A stretch of 5,460 nucleotides of DNA from Deltaproteobacteria bacterium (GTDB lineage Bacteria > Desulfobacterota > JADFXK01): positions 1 to 5,460 of the forward strand of contig JADFYA010000236.1 in the NCBI GenBank assembly GCA_015233285.1, written 5' to 3'. This document shows, one piece after another, positions 1-5,460 of this stretch. Each line of letters starts with the position of its first letter. Position 1 is the stretch's first letter. Made by a program: the position numbers and the translations under genes. The notes beneath the pieces were generated by a model. The model had not been told where the DNA came from and did no database searches. It was given only the letters and a program-made list of their open reading frames with translations.

Positions 1-11
1 CGCCACCCCTA

Positions 12-55
12 CCCAGGGCGTTGCCCTGGGCTAACCTAGAGCGCCCTTTCAGGGC
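12..55. repeat. Paired GC-rich hairpins, REP-like palindromic element
   Basis: Two perfect short hairpins sit 12 nt apart. The first has an 8-bp stem, CCCAGGGC at 12-19 and GCCCTGGG at 23-30, around a GTT loop. The second has a 5-bp stem, GCCCT at 43-47 and AGGGC at 51-55, around a TTC loop. Both share a GCCCT/AGGGC core. There is no T-run after either, so a classical intrinsic terminator is unlikely, although the pair could still end or stabilise an upstream transcript. From memory, the same kind of paired hairpin recurs in planctomycete and deltaproteobacterial intergenic DNA. Its minus-strand translation (EALKGRSRLAQGNALG) resembles short peptides often mis-called as genes. That suggests a REP-like dispersed element, but the family assignment is inference. 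Confidence 0.5.
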
Positions 56-77
56 TTCATCGGAATTAACCATTTAT

Positions 78-83
78 TAGAAT
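78..83 (+). promoter_or_regulatory. Possible -10 box upstream of cheR
   Basis: TAGAAT at 78-83 matches the sigma-70 -10 consensus at five of six positions, in a locally AT-rich stretch 74 nt before the preferred cheR start. No convincing -35 hexamer lies at the expected distance (TTCATC at 56-61 is poor). This is a weak consensus match only. Confidence 0.15.
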
Positions 84-124
84 AGGATCCGATGACCCTA
101 CCCTTAAGTCAATGACATTGACCG

Positions 125-147
125 GCACCGAGCAACCAGCAACCAGA
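125..147. repeat. Short tandem heptamer repeat in the cheR leader
   Basis: Three consecutive 7-nt units are visible: GCACCGA (125-131, degenerate), GCAACCA (132-138) and GCAACCA (139-145). Read in another register they are AACCAGC at 134-140 and AACCAGA at 141-147. The AACCAGC heptamer recurs at 4404-4410 at the head of a longer heptamer array in front of the last gene. The tract lies between two possible cheR start codons (112 and 157). Its noncoding look favours the later start. Confidence 0.5.
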
Positions 148-156
148 AAGACACAC

Positions 157-993
157 ATGATTAAAGTCACCCCGGATGAACTAAAATTAATGGCCCAGCT
201 CATTTATGAATATTGCGGGGTGGTCGTGGGACCGGATAAAAGTTACCTCATAGAGAGCCGGCTGTCGCCCTTGGCCGAGCAACTATGCTGCAAAAGCTAT
301 CGTGAATTCTATAACATGGCTCGAAGTGAACGTGACGGACAAATTAGAGTCCAGATCATCGACAGAATAACTACGGGTGAAACTCAGTTTTTTAGAGATA
401 AGCAGCTCTTTGAGGCTTTGCGATTCAAGATCATCCCGGATATGATCGACTTCCGGATGAGCAATAAGGTGGTAGACCGAAATATTTCCGTCTGGAGCGC
501 GGCCTGCTCTTCGGGCCAGGAACCATACAGCCTGGCCATCACCTTCCTGGAGACTATCCCGGATATCGCCAAATGGAACCTTAAGATCATGGCCAGCGAC
601 ATCTCCGACGAGGCCTTCCGTAAAGCCAGCCTGGGCCGTTACACTCGACTGGAAGTGAGCCGCGGCCTGACCGAGGCCCAATTGGCCAAGTATTTCACTC
701 CCAAGGATCAGTGTTGGCAAGTCAACGACCGTATTCGAGCAATGGTTTCTTTCCGTAAGATAAATTTGTTGGAACCATTTTGCGGAATTGGCCGTTTTGA
801 CATGATCTTTTGCCGAAACGTGGCTATTTATTTTAATCGGGAAACAAAGATCAAGCTTTTCGATAGCCTGGCCAATGCACTTAACCGGCAAGGCCATTTC
901 TTTCTCGGGTCTTCAGAGTCACTGGCGGATATATCTACACGATACAAGATGAGGAACCATCTGCGATGTATCTACTACGAGTTGATTAGTTAG
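157..993 (+). CDS. cheR: CheR-type protein-glutamate O-methyltransferase
   Basis: This enzyme uses S-adenosylmethionine to methylate glutamates on the cytoplasmic part of methyl-accepting chemotaxis receptors, or of an analogous pathway. The 278-residue product is full length for the family. An N-terminal all-helical CheR_N domain (about 1-55) is followed by the Rossmann methyltransferase domain. Visible motifs are TTGETQFFRD (72-81), where many relatives have N in place of the G; the SAM loop WSAACSSGQEPYS (113-125); ASDIS (146-150); INLLEP (202-207); the hallmark FDMIFCRNVAIYF (214-226); and LGSSESL (250-256). There is no TPR or CheB fusion. I chose ATG 157 because homologues begin close to MIKVTPDEL; the in-frame ATG at 112 would add 15 residues encoded across a heptamer repeat. 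Neither start has a good Shine-Dalgarno (AGAAAG at 145-150 is weak). No receptor, cheA, cheB or cheW gene lies in the window, so its pathway is unknown. Confidence 0.93.
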   Translation: MIKVTPDELKLMAQLIYEYCGVVVGPDKSYLIESRLSPLAEQLCCKSYREFYNMARSERDGQIRVQIIDRITTGETQFFRDKQLFEALRFKIIPDMIDFRMSNKVVDRNISVWSAACSSGQEPYSLAITFLETIPDIAKWNLKIMASDISDEAFRKASLGRYTRLEVSRGLTEAQLAKYFTPKDQCWQVNDRIRAMVSFRKINLLEPFCGIGRFDMIFCRNVAIYFNRETKIKLFDSLANALNRQGHFFLGSSESLADISTRYKMRNHLRCIYYELIS

Positions 994-1032
994 ACCACCG
1001 ACCACCCGGCGCCTGGCTCTGTTAACCAACTC
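979..1032 (+). terminator. Imperfect stem-loop at the 3' end of cheR, possible terminator
   Basis: The 5' arm at 979-997 can pair with the 3' arm at 1014-1032. There are six perfect pairs (GAGTTG with CAACTC), one A.C mismatch, then TTAGT with GTTAA including two G.U pairs. After small bulges, AGA pairs with TCT and CCA pairs with TGG. The apical loop is 998-1013, and AATAATTTT follows at 1033-1041. The cheR stop codon (991-993) lies inside the stem. The T-run is short and offset, so this may be a weak terminator or an mRNA-stabilising hairpin. It suggests that cheR and the epimerase gene are not a simple operon. Confidence 0.35.
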
Positions 1033-1073
1033 AATAATTTTAAAGAGTATTACTGATAACACGAACTCAGAAT

Positions 1074-1078
1074 AAGGG
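1074..1078 (+). promoter_or_regulatory. Ribosome binding site for the epimerase gene
   Basis: AAGGG lies nine nucleotides before ATG 1088 and supports that start. A nearer ATG at 1080 is out of frame with the epimerase. Confidence 0.55.
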
Positions 1079-1087
1079 CATGAACCT

Positions 1088-2035
1088 ATGAGACTACTAG
1101 TTACGGGCGGCGCCGGATTTATTGGCAGTCATGTGGCCGAAACAGCACTCCGTTTGGGTTACGAAGTCGCGGTTATTGACAATCTACTCACCGGCCGCAA
1201 AGAAAATGTTCCCGCCAAGGCCGTCTTTTACCAGGCCGATATCCGTTACAAAGACCAAATAGATTGGGTTTACAAAGAGTTCCAACCAGAAATAGTTAGC
1301 CACCAGGCCGCTCAGACCAGCGTCGCGGTAAGCGTTCGTGAACCCGTTCTGGACGCCGAGATAAACATAATCGGCAGCCTGAATGTCTTTAATGCCTGCC
1401 TGGCCGGTAACGTCAAGCGTCTGATATTTGCCAGCACCGGGGGTGCCATTTACGGTGAGGTTCCTCCTGGAGAACGCGCTTCCATATCTTGGCCGGCCCA
1501 GCCCCTGAGTCCCTATGCCTGCAGCAAGCTGGCCATCGAAGGTTATTTGAACTGCTACCACCAACAGCAAGGGTTAGACTTCCGGATCCTCAGATATGCC
1601 AATGTCTACGGGCCGCGGCAAGATCCGCACGGCGAGGCCGGGGTCGTGGCCATCTTTCTCGGCCGTCTTCTTGCCCAGCAGGGGGTCTACGTTAATGCCG
1701 GCCGCGCGAAGGGTGATGCCGGGTGCATCCGCGACTATGTTTACGTAGGCGACGTGGTCAAAGCCAATTTGGCCGCCATGGAAGACAAGATTAACCAGCC
1801 GATTATCAATGTGGGCACGGGCGTGGAAACCAGCACTTTGGAACTTCTTCGTCTGATTGAACAGTATATTGATATAGAAGCAAAAATTGAATTCAATCCA
1901 CCTCGGCCAGGCGACCTGGTGCGCTCTGTGTTGGATGCTTCCGAATACACGGCCATCATGGGGACCACCACCGACCTCGGCCAGGGTCTTAAAGAAACCG
2001 CCCAGTGGTTTCGGGAGCAAAAGTCCAGGGATTGA
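1088..2035 (+). CDS. NAD-dependent epimerase/dehydratase, UDP-glucose 4-epimerase-like (extended SDR)
   Basis: This is a cytoplasmic nucleotide-sugar enzyme of the extended short-chain dehydrogenase family, probably a UDP-hexose 4-epimerase. It would supply sugars for polysaccharide or lipopolysaccharide. The 315-residue length is normal. The N-terminal NAD site is TGGAGFIGS (6-14), with D31 at the end of beta-2 positioned for the adenosine ribose, and DI at 51-52. HQAAQTSV (72-79) follows. The catalytic residues are visible: S116/T117 in FASTGGAIYG, and Y143 and K147 in SPYACSK. The sugar-nucleotide side has RYANVYGPRQDP (169-180), GCIRDYVYVGDV (212-223) and RPGDLVRSVLD (273-283), all typical of GalE-like proteins. 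Substrate specificity (UDP-glucose, UDP-GlcNAc, UDP-glucuronate) cannot be read from these motifs, so I give no gene symbol. No glycosyltransferase lies beside it in the window. The start has AAGGG nine bases upstream. Confidence 0.92.
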   Translation: MRLLVTGGAGFIGSHVAETALRLGYEVAVIDNLLTGRKENVPAKAVFYQADIRYKDQIDWVYKEFQPEIVSHQAAQTSVAVSVREPVLDAEINIIGSLNVFNACLAGNVKRLIFASTGGAIYGEVPPGERASISWPAQPLSPYACSKLAIEGYLNCYHQQQGLDFRILRYANVYGPRQDPHGEAGVVAIFLGRLLAQQGVYVNAGRAKGDAGCIRDYVYVGDVVKANLAAMEDKINQPIINVGTGVETSTLELLRLIEQYIDIEAKIEFNPPRPGDLVRSVLDASEYTAIMGTTTDLGQGLKETAQWFREQKSRD

Positions 2036-2080
2036 TATCCGCCCGGCGAATTCCAGAGAGAAACAGAGATTAAAACCGGA

Positions 2081-2099
2081 CTCAACGAATGAGCTTTTT
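2081..2099 (+). terminator. Weak terminator-like hairpin after the epimerase gene
   Basis: CTCA (2081-2084) pairs with TGAG (2090-2093) around the loop ACGAA, and one C separates the stem from a run of five T (2095-2099). An upstream AAAA (2072-2075) could pair with the T-run. The four-base-pair core stem is short for an intrinsic terminator. Its position 45 bases past the epimerase stop and before the kinase gene makes it the best candidate in this gap. Confidence 0.3.
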
Positions 2100-2111
2100 G
2101 ACCATATCCCC

Positions 2112-2140
2112 GTCACACCCCATCTGAATTTCTCCATGAT
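2112..2140 (+). promoter_or_regulatory. Possible sigma-70-type promoter for the sensor kinase
   Basis: GTCACA (2112-2117) and CATGAT (2135-2140) each match the -35 and -10 consensus at four of six positions with a 17-bp spacer, 44 bases before the TTG start. A better isolated -35-like hexamer, TTGACC at 2098-2103, has no good partner. This is low-information evidence. Confidence 0.15.
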
Positions 2141-2174
2141 ATGACTACCCGCGGCCGGGTCACCGGGAGCAGGC

Positions 2175-2178
2175 GAGG
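2175..2178 (+). promoter_or_regulatory. Ribosome binding site that decides the TTG start
   Basis: GAGG lies five nucleotides before TTG 2184. It supports initiation at this non-ATG codon, because starting at the first in-frame ATG (residue 140) would remove the first membrane segment and the whole periplasmic sensor. Confidence 0.6.
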
Positions 2179-2183
2179 TTACA

Positions 2184-4370
2184 TTGAGAAAGCGTTCTAT
2201 ATCTAGCGACTTAACAATTAGCCTGATCTCTGTGGTCATCATCACGTCGATTGTCGTTTTATTTGTTAATTATTATTTCATTTCCTCCAAGATCAAATCA
2301 GAACTGCTGGCTAAGGCTAATGAGTACGCCGGATCATTGGCCGATACGCTGTCTGTCCCCCTCTGGAATTACGATACCAAAAACATCGAAAGTATCGGAA
2401 GAACCTTTGCTCAGAACGAACTGGTGGTGGGATTAACCATCGAGGATAATTTTGGCAAGACCCTCTTCAAATATCTTAAACGCGACCTGGGGGAAGTCAT
2501 CGGCAAAAAAGTTGACATCTTCTACGAAGGGCAGTCGCTGGGCCGGGTAGGCATCCATCTGTCCGCCCGCCATTATGAAAAAATCAATAGCCGGTTATTG
2601 ATGCTTGGGATCATAACCATGGTTACGGTCGTTTTGGCTATGCTTGGAGCGACGGGTTTTCTGCTCCGAAAACTTTTAAAGAATCCCATCGATGAATTGG
2701 TCATGGGCATCGAAAGAATTGCCGATGGAGATTATTATTACCGGCTGGGTTATGCCGACAAGGCTGAAATTGAGTTGATCGGTTCTAAATTCAATTATAT
2801 GGCTGATCAGATCAGGCTTCGGGAACTAAACCTGGCCGCGGAACGGGAGAGATTAGAAGTCACCCTCCGGTCTATCGGCGATGCGGTCATTGTTACCGAC
2901 GTAGCAGGGCAAATCACCCTGGTCAACAAAAAGGCTGAGGAACTTTTCCGGTGGAGCCAGAAGGAAGTGGTGGGGAAGCACCTGACCGAGATGCTCCGAT
3001 TCCCAGACATATCCACACAGGATGTTTATGTCCGGTTGTTGAAAGATGTTCTCCAGGCCGGGACACCTACCCGGCTGGAAACAAACAATATCATGATTGA
3101 CAAACCCCATTCCGAGTGCATTGTCTCGGGTAGCGCCGCCCCGATCCTCATCGGCAGAGACACAATTAGCGGCGGCATCTTTGTATTTAGAGATGTGACC
3201 AAAGAGGAGACATTAGAAAAGAGACTACGACAATCCCAAAAAATGGAGGCCATGGGGACTTTGGCCGGTGGTATCGCCCACGATTTCAATAATATACTGA
3301 CAGCCATTATCGGCTACACCGAATTAACTTTGCAAAATACGCCGGAAGATCATACCAATTGGAGAAAATTAAGTCAGATACTCAAAGCCGGGATGCGGGC
3401 TAAGGATCTGGTCAGGCAAATTCTTACATTTAGCCGCAGGACGGAACAAGAAAAAGCCCCCCTCAGAATTGGTTTAATCATCCAAGAAGTCCTTAAATTG
3501 ATGCGGGCTTCCCTTCCGGCCACCATCGAAATTAGACAATCCCTGGCCGTTCCGGCAGATACCGTTCTGGCCGACCCGACCCAAATCCACCAGGTGATGC
3601 TAAATTTATGCACCAATGCGGCCCACGCCATGGGCGACAAGGGTGGGGTATTGGAAGTCATTCTGTCCAACCTGGGAATTGACCAGGATTCGGCCAAGCG
3701 CTACCCCGAACTGATCACTGGACATTACTTGAAGATAACCGTAAGCGACACCGGCTCCGGCATGGATAAAGCAACTCAGGAACGCATCTACGACCCATTC
3801 TTTACCACCAAAGCTCCAGGGGAGGGAACGGGCATGGGGTTATCCGTGGTTCATGGCATTGTCACAAGCCACAAAGGGCTGATCACGGCGTATAGCGAAC
3901 CTGGTAAGGGCTCAACATTTCATGTCTTTCTTCCATTGGTCGACATGGCTTGCGACAATGGGCGACAACCCGAAATAATCATTCCCTCGGGCGCCGGAGA
4001 GCGCGTCCTTTTGGTTGACGATGAAGAAATGATTGTAGATATCTGGAAAACGATGCTGGAGAATATTGGTTACCGGGTCACCGCCACAACCTTAAGTGCT
4101 GAGGCACTGACCATATTTCGGGACCAACCGGAAGCGTTTGACCTGATCATTACAGATCAGACCATGCCCCATATGACCGGGATCGAACTGACTCGGGAAA
4201 TCATAAAGATCCGACCGGATATCCCGATTATCCTCTGCACCGGTTTCAGTGAAGCCGTAACCAGAGAAAAAGTAAAGGAAATCGGCATTCGGGAAATGGT
4301 TATGAAGCCTATCATCACCACAGAAATCGCTCAGGTGATCAAAAGGTGTCTCGATCAGTGTGAAGGGTGA
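2184..4370 (+). CDS. Membrane-bound hybrid sensor histidine kinase (HAMP-PAS-HisKA-HATPase-REC)
   Basis: This is an inner-membrane two-component sensor of 728 residues that autophosphorylates and passes phosphate to its own receiver. Order of parts: TM1 (about 10-33); a periplasmic sensor of about 100 residues containing LSVPLWNYD (56-64), a motif I recall from related sensors; TM2 (138-162); HAMP (about 163-214); a signalling helix; PAS (about 222-340); HisKA with the H box GGIAHDFNNIL, phosphoacceptor H366; HATPase with N box (N474, N478), G1 DTGSGMD (522-528), F box DPFFTTK (537-543) and G2 GEGTGMGLS (546-554). The C-terminal receiver (about 605-728) keeps D612/D613, phosphoacceptor D658, T686 and K708, so every step looks functional. 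It starts at TTG 2184, with GAGG five bases upstream. There is no HPt domain and no separate response regulator in the window, so the output partner is unknown. The ligand is unknown. The reductase gene begins 110 bp downstream and may be a target, but only position suggests it. Confidence 0.95.
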   Translation: MRKRSISSDLTISLISVVIITSIVVLFVNYYFISSKIKSELLAKANEYAGSLADTLSVPLWNYDTKNIESIGRTFAQNELVVGLTIEDNFGKTLFKYLKRDLGEVIGKKVDIFYEGQSLGRVGIHLSARHYEKINSRLLMLGIITMVTVVLAMLGATGFLLRKLLKNPIDELVMGIERIADGDYYYRLGYADKAEIELIGSKFNYMADQIRLRELNLAAERERLEVTLRSIGDAVIVTDVAGQITLVNKKAEELFRWSQKEVVGKHLTEMLRFPDISTQDVYVRLLKDVLQAGTPTRLETNNIMIDKPHSECIVSGSAAPILIGRDTISGGIFVFRDVTKEETLEKRLRQSQKMEAMGTLAGGIAHDFNNILTAIIGYTELTLQNTPEDHTNWRKLSQILKAGMRAKDLVRQILTFSRRTEQEKAPLRIGLIIQEVLKLMRASLPATIEIRQSLAVPADTVLADPTQIHQVMLNLCTNAAHAMGDKGGVLEVILSNLGIDQDSAKRYPELITGHYLKITVSDTGSGMDKATQERIYDPFFTTKAPGEGTGMGLSVVHGIVTSHKGLITAYSEPGKGSTFHVFLPLVDMACDNGRQPEIIIPSGAGERVLLVDDEEMIVDIWKTMLENIGYRVTATTLSAEALTIFRDQPEAFDLIITDQTMPHMTGIELTREIIKIRPDIPIILCTGFSEAVTREKVKEIGIREMVMKPIITTEIAQVIKRCLDQCEG

Positions 4371-4403
4371 AAAATACCCCGCCGGTTATCCTTGATAAGC
4401 AAG

Positions 4404-4454
4404 AACCAGCTAACCCGTAACCCGTAACACGCAACCCGAAACGACCTAACCCTA
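4404..4454. repeat. Degenerate tandem heptamer array (AACCCGT-type)
   Basis: Seven near-heptamer units run almost without break between the kinase and the reductase gene. They are AACCAGC (4404-4410), one T, AACCCGT (4412-4418), AACCCGT (4419-4425), AACACGC (4426-4432), AACCCGA (4433-4439), AACGACC (4440-4446), one T, and AACCCTA (4448-4454). The first unit is identical to one in the cheR leader at 134-140. The array ends 26 bases before the start codon, so it lies in the promoter or leader of the reductase gene. Whether it binds a protein, acts in RNA or is a neutral short-sequence expansion cannot be told from this window. Confidence 0.65.
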
Positions 4455-4471
4455 TTCCTGACCATACCCAT

Positions 4472-4477
4472 GAGGTG
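4472..4477 (+). promoter_or_regulatory. Ribosome binding site for the reductase flavoprotein gene
   Basis: GAGGTG, whose GAGG core ends five nucleotides before ATG 4481, is among the best Shine-Dalgarno sequences in the window and fixes the start. The preceding 110-bp gap holds no convincing terminator: a 4-bp GGGT/ACCC stem over the kinase stop codon and a 5-bp TTATC/GATAA stem at 4386-4398 both lack T-runs. Confidence 0.6.
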
Positions 4478-4480
4478 ACC

Positions 4481-5460
4481 ATGCGGCTACCCTATTTTGA
4501 TTATACGACGGCAACCAGGCTCCCGGAAGTCTTATCCTTACTCAATGAATACCAGGAAGAGGCAGTGTTGATGGGCGGAGGCACAGACCTCATCCCGGCC
4601 CTGAAACGCCGCTTGTTAAAACCCCGGCTGGTTATTGATTTGGCCAAGATTTCAGGCCTGCGGTATATCCTAATGGATGGCCCGATGGTTAAGATCGGGG
4701 CGGCTGCAACTTTGGAAGACGTCTTGACCAGTGATTCGATCCGGTCCTATTTTCCTGCTTTGATCCAGGCTGTGGCTAGTATCGGCGCAGTCAGCATTCA
4801 GCACCATCGGGCCACCCTGGTGGGCAACTTGATGCTCAATACCCGGTGCCAATATTACAATCAGTCTCAGTTCTGGCGTTCGGGTAAGGCGCCTTGTTTC
4901 AAGGCAGGAGGTCAGACTTGTTTCGCGGAAGAACGGGGGGAAAAGTGCCGGTCGGTGTATCAATCCGACGGAGGGGCCGCCCTGCTGTCGCTGACGGCCA
5001 TGGTCCACATCCAGAGCGTCAATGGAGAACGGATCATCCCGGTAGCCGACCTGTTCACCGGTCAGGGGGAAAAGCCATTTAAGCTGGAGCCGTCCGAGAT
5101 GGTCACTGAGGTACTGCTCCCCATCCCGGTGGGTGTGGCGGCCGGGTCATATCAAAAGCTCCGCTTCCGTTCGGCTATTGATTATCCCCTGGTCGGTGCG
5201 GCGGGCACCATCGAGTTCAACAAAGACAGGACCGGGGTCGAGACAGCCCGGCTGGCCTTGACCGGCATTTCCTCCGCGCCCCTGCTTATCCGGCAGGCCG
5301 GGGTATGGTTGGTCAAGAACTACAACCCGGCCCAAGGACCGGAAGCATCCCAGCAAGTTATCGCAGAAGCGGCCAGATTGGCCATGGCCGAGACCCAACT
5401 CTACCCAGTGGACAATATTGGAGCCACCGCCGCTTACCGCCAGAAAATGATCCCCGTAAT
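4481..5460 (+). CDS. hcrB: 4-hydroxybenzoyl-CoA reductase-like beta subunit, FAD and [4Fe-4S] binding (3' partial)
   Basis: This is the flavoprotein subunit of a xanthine-oxidase-family molybdenum hydroxylase. In 4-hydroxybenzoyl-CoA reductase it relays ferredoxin electrons to the 2Fe-2S and Mo subunits for reductive dehydroxylation to benzoyl-CoA, in the cytoplasm. The 326 codons present stay open to the window edge, and perhaps 10-30 C-terminal residues are missing. FAD-site motifs are MGGGTDLIP (31-39), GAAATLED (73-80) and TLVGNLMLN (112-120). SDGGAALLSL (162-171) follows, and the CO-dehydrogenase-flavoprotein C-terminal domain (about 222 on) begins near KLRFRSAIDYPLV. The key feature is an insert with C123, C139, C147 and C156. 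Ordinary xanthine dehydrogenase FAD subunits lack it, and it matches the [4Fe-4S] insert known in HcrB of Thauera aromatica, with spacing almost identical as I recall it. The alpha and gamma subunits are expected downstream. A related reductase with another acyl-CoA substrate is possible. Confidence 0.85.
   Translation, partial: MRLPYFDYTTATRLPEVLSLLNEYQEEAVLMGGGTDLIPALKRRLLKPRLVIDLAKISGLRYILMDGPMVKIGAAATLEDVLTSDSIRSYFPALIQAVASIGAVSIQHHRATLVGNLMLNTRCQYYNQSQFWRSGKAPCFKAGGQTCFAEERGEKCRSVYQSDGGAALLSLTAMVHIQSVNGERIIPVADLFTGQGEKPFKLEPSEMVTEVLLPIPVGVAAGSYQKLRFRSAIDYPLVGAAGTIEFNKDRTGVETARLALTGISSAPLLIRQAGVWLVKNYNPAQGPEASQQVIAEAARLAMAETQLYPVDNIGATAAYRQKMIPV

Noticed and set aside
283..897. A 204-codon open frame on the minus strand inside cheR
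   Set aside because: It lies wholly opposite a gene with complete CheR motifs, has no recognisable domain or ribosome binding site, and its composition is what an antisense shadow would give.
1887..2144. An 85-codon + strand frame overlapping the epimerase end and filling part of the gap before the kinase
   Set aside because: Its first half is the epimerase in another frame, the rest has low-complexity composition, and no ribosome binding site or family pattern is evident.
2147..2160. Near-palindrome ACCCG-CGGC-CGGGT before the kinase start as an operator
   Set aside because: The 5-bp stem does not extend, and in a GC-rich stretch such a match is expected by chance; no related site was seen elsewhere in the window.
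1574..2245. A 223-codon open frame on the minus strand over the epimerase 3' half and the following gap
   Set aside because: It is opposite conserved epimerase motifs (RDYVYVGDV, RPGD), has no recognisable family features, and runs into the start of the kinase gene.
4365..4398. Terminator after the sensor kinase
   Set aside because: Only a 4-bp stem (GGGT/ACCC) over the stop codon and a 5-bp stem (TTATC/GATAA, 4386-4398) are present, neither followed by a T-run.
4411..4438. CRISPR-like repeats
   Set aside because: The units are seven bases long in direct tandem with no spacers, so this is a short tandem repeat and not a CRISPR array.
1..5460. A defence island, toxin-antitoxin pair, prophage or complete insertion sequence
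   Set aside because: All four genes belong to well-known housekeeping or metabolic families; there is no transposase, integrase, nuclease or phage gene, and no tRNA was recognised.

Overview
The window carries four protein-coding genes, all on the + strand, and no RNA genes, CRISPR array or complete mobile element. It reads as ordinary chromosomal DNA of moderate GC from a Gram-negative anaerobe. Desulfobacterota (former Deltaproteobacteria) is my best guess. The reasons are a hybrid histidine kinase of the type common there and a flavoprotein subunit carrying the cysteine insert of 4-hydroxybenzoyl-CoA reductase, an enzyme of anaerobic aromatic degradation. The taxonomy is inference, not something the sequence proves.

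Layout: positions 1-60 hold two adjacent GC-rich hairpins resembling a dispersed REP-like palindrome, probably lying between an upstream gene and cheR. Next is a stand-alone CheR-type protein-glutamate methyltransferase (157-993; in-frame alternative start at 112). An imperfect stem-loop overlaps its stop codon, and then comes an extended-SDR nucleotide-sugar epimerase/dehydratase (1088-2035). A 148-bp gap with a weak terminator-like hairpin leads to a 728-residue membrane hybrid sensor kinase with a TTG start (2184-4370). Its order is TM, periplasmic sensor, TM, HAMP, PAS, HisKA, HATPase, receiver. A 110-bp gap containing degenerate tandem heptamers precedes the flavin and [4Fe-4S] subunit of a 4-hydroxybenzoyl-CoA reductase-like enzyme (4481 to beyond the window end).

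How they work together: the gaps of 94, 148 and 110 bp, some with possible hairpins, suggest that these are not one tight operon. CheR and the sensor kinase are both signalling proteins, and the epimerase belongs to surface-polysaccharide or nucleotide-sugar metabolism. The flavoprotein gene has a strong ribosome binding site and is probably the first gene of an operon whose molybdenum (alpha) and 2Fe-2S (gamma) subunits lie past 5460. The kinase immediately upstream could regulate it, but only adjacency supports that.

The most interesting points are the cysteine insert in the last gene and the AACC-type heptamer repeats found in two separate leader regions. I see no evidence for a wholly new system.
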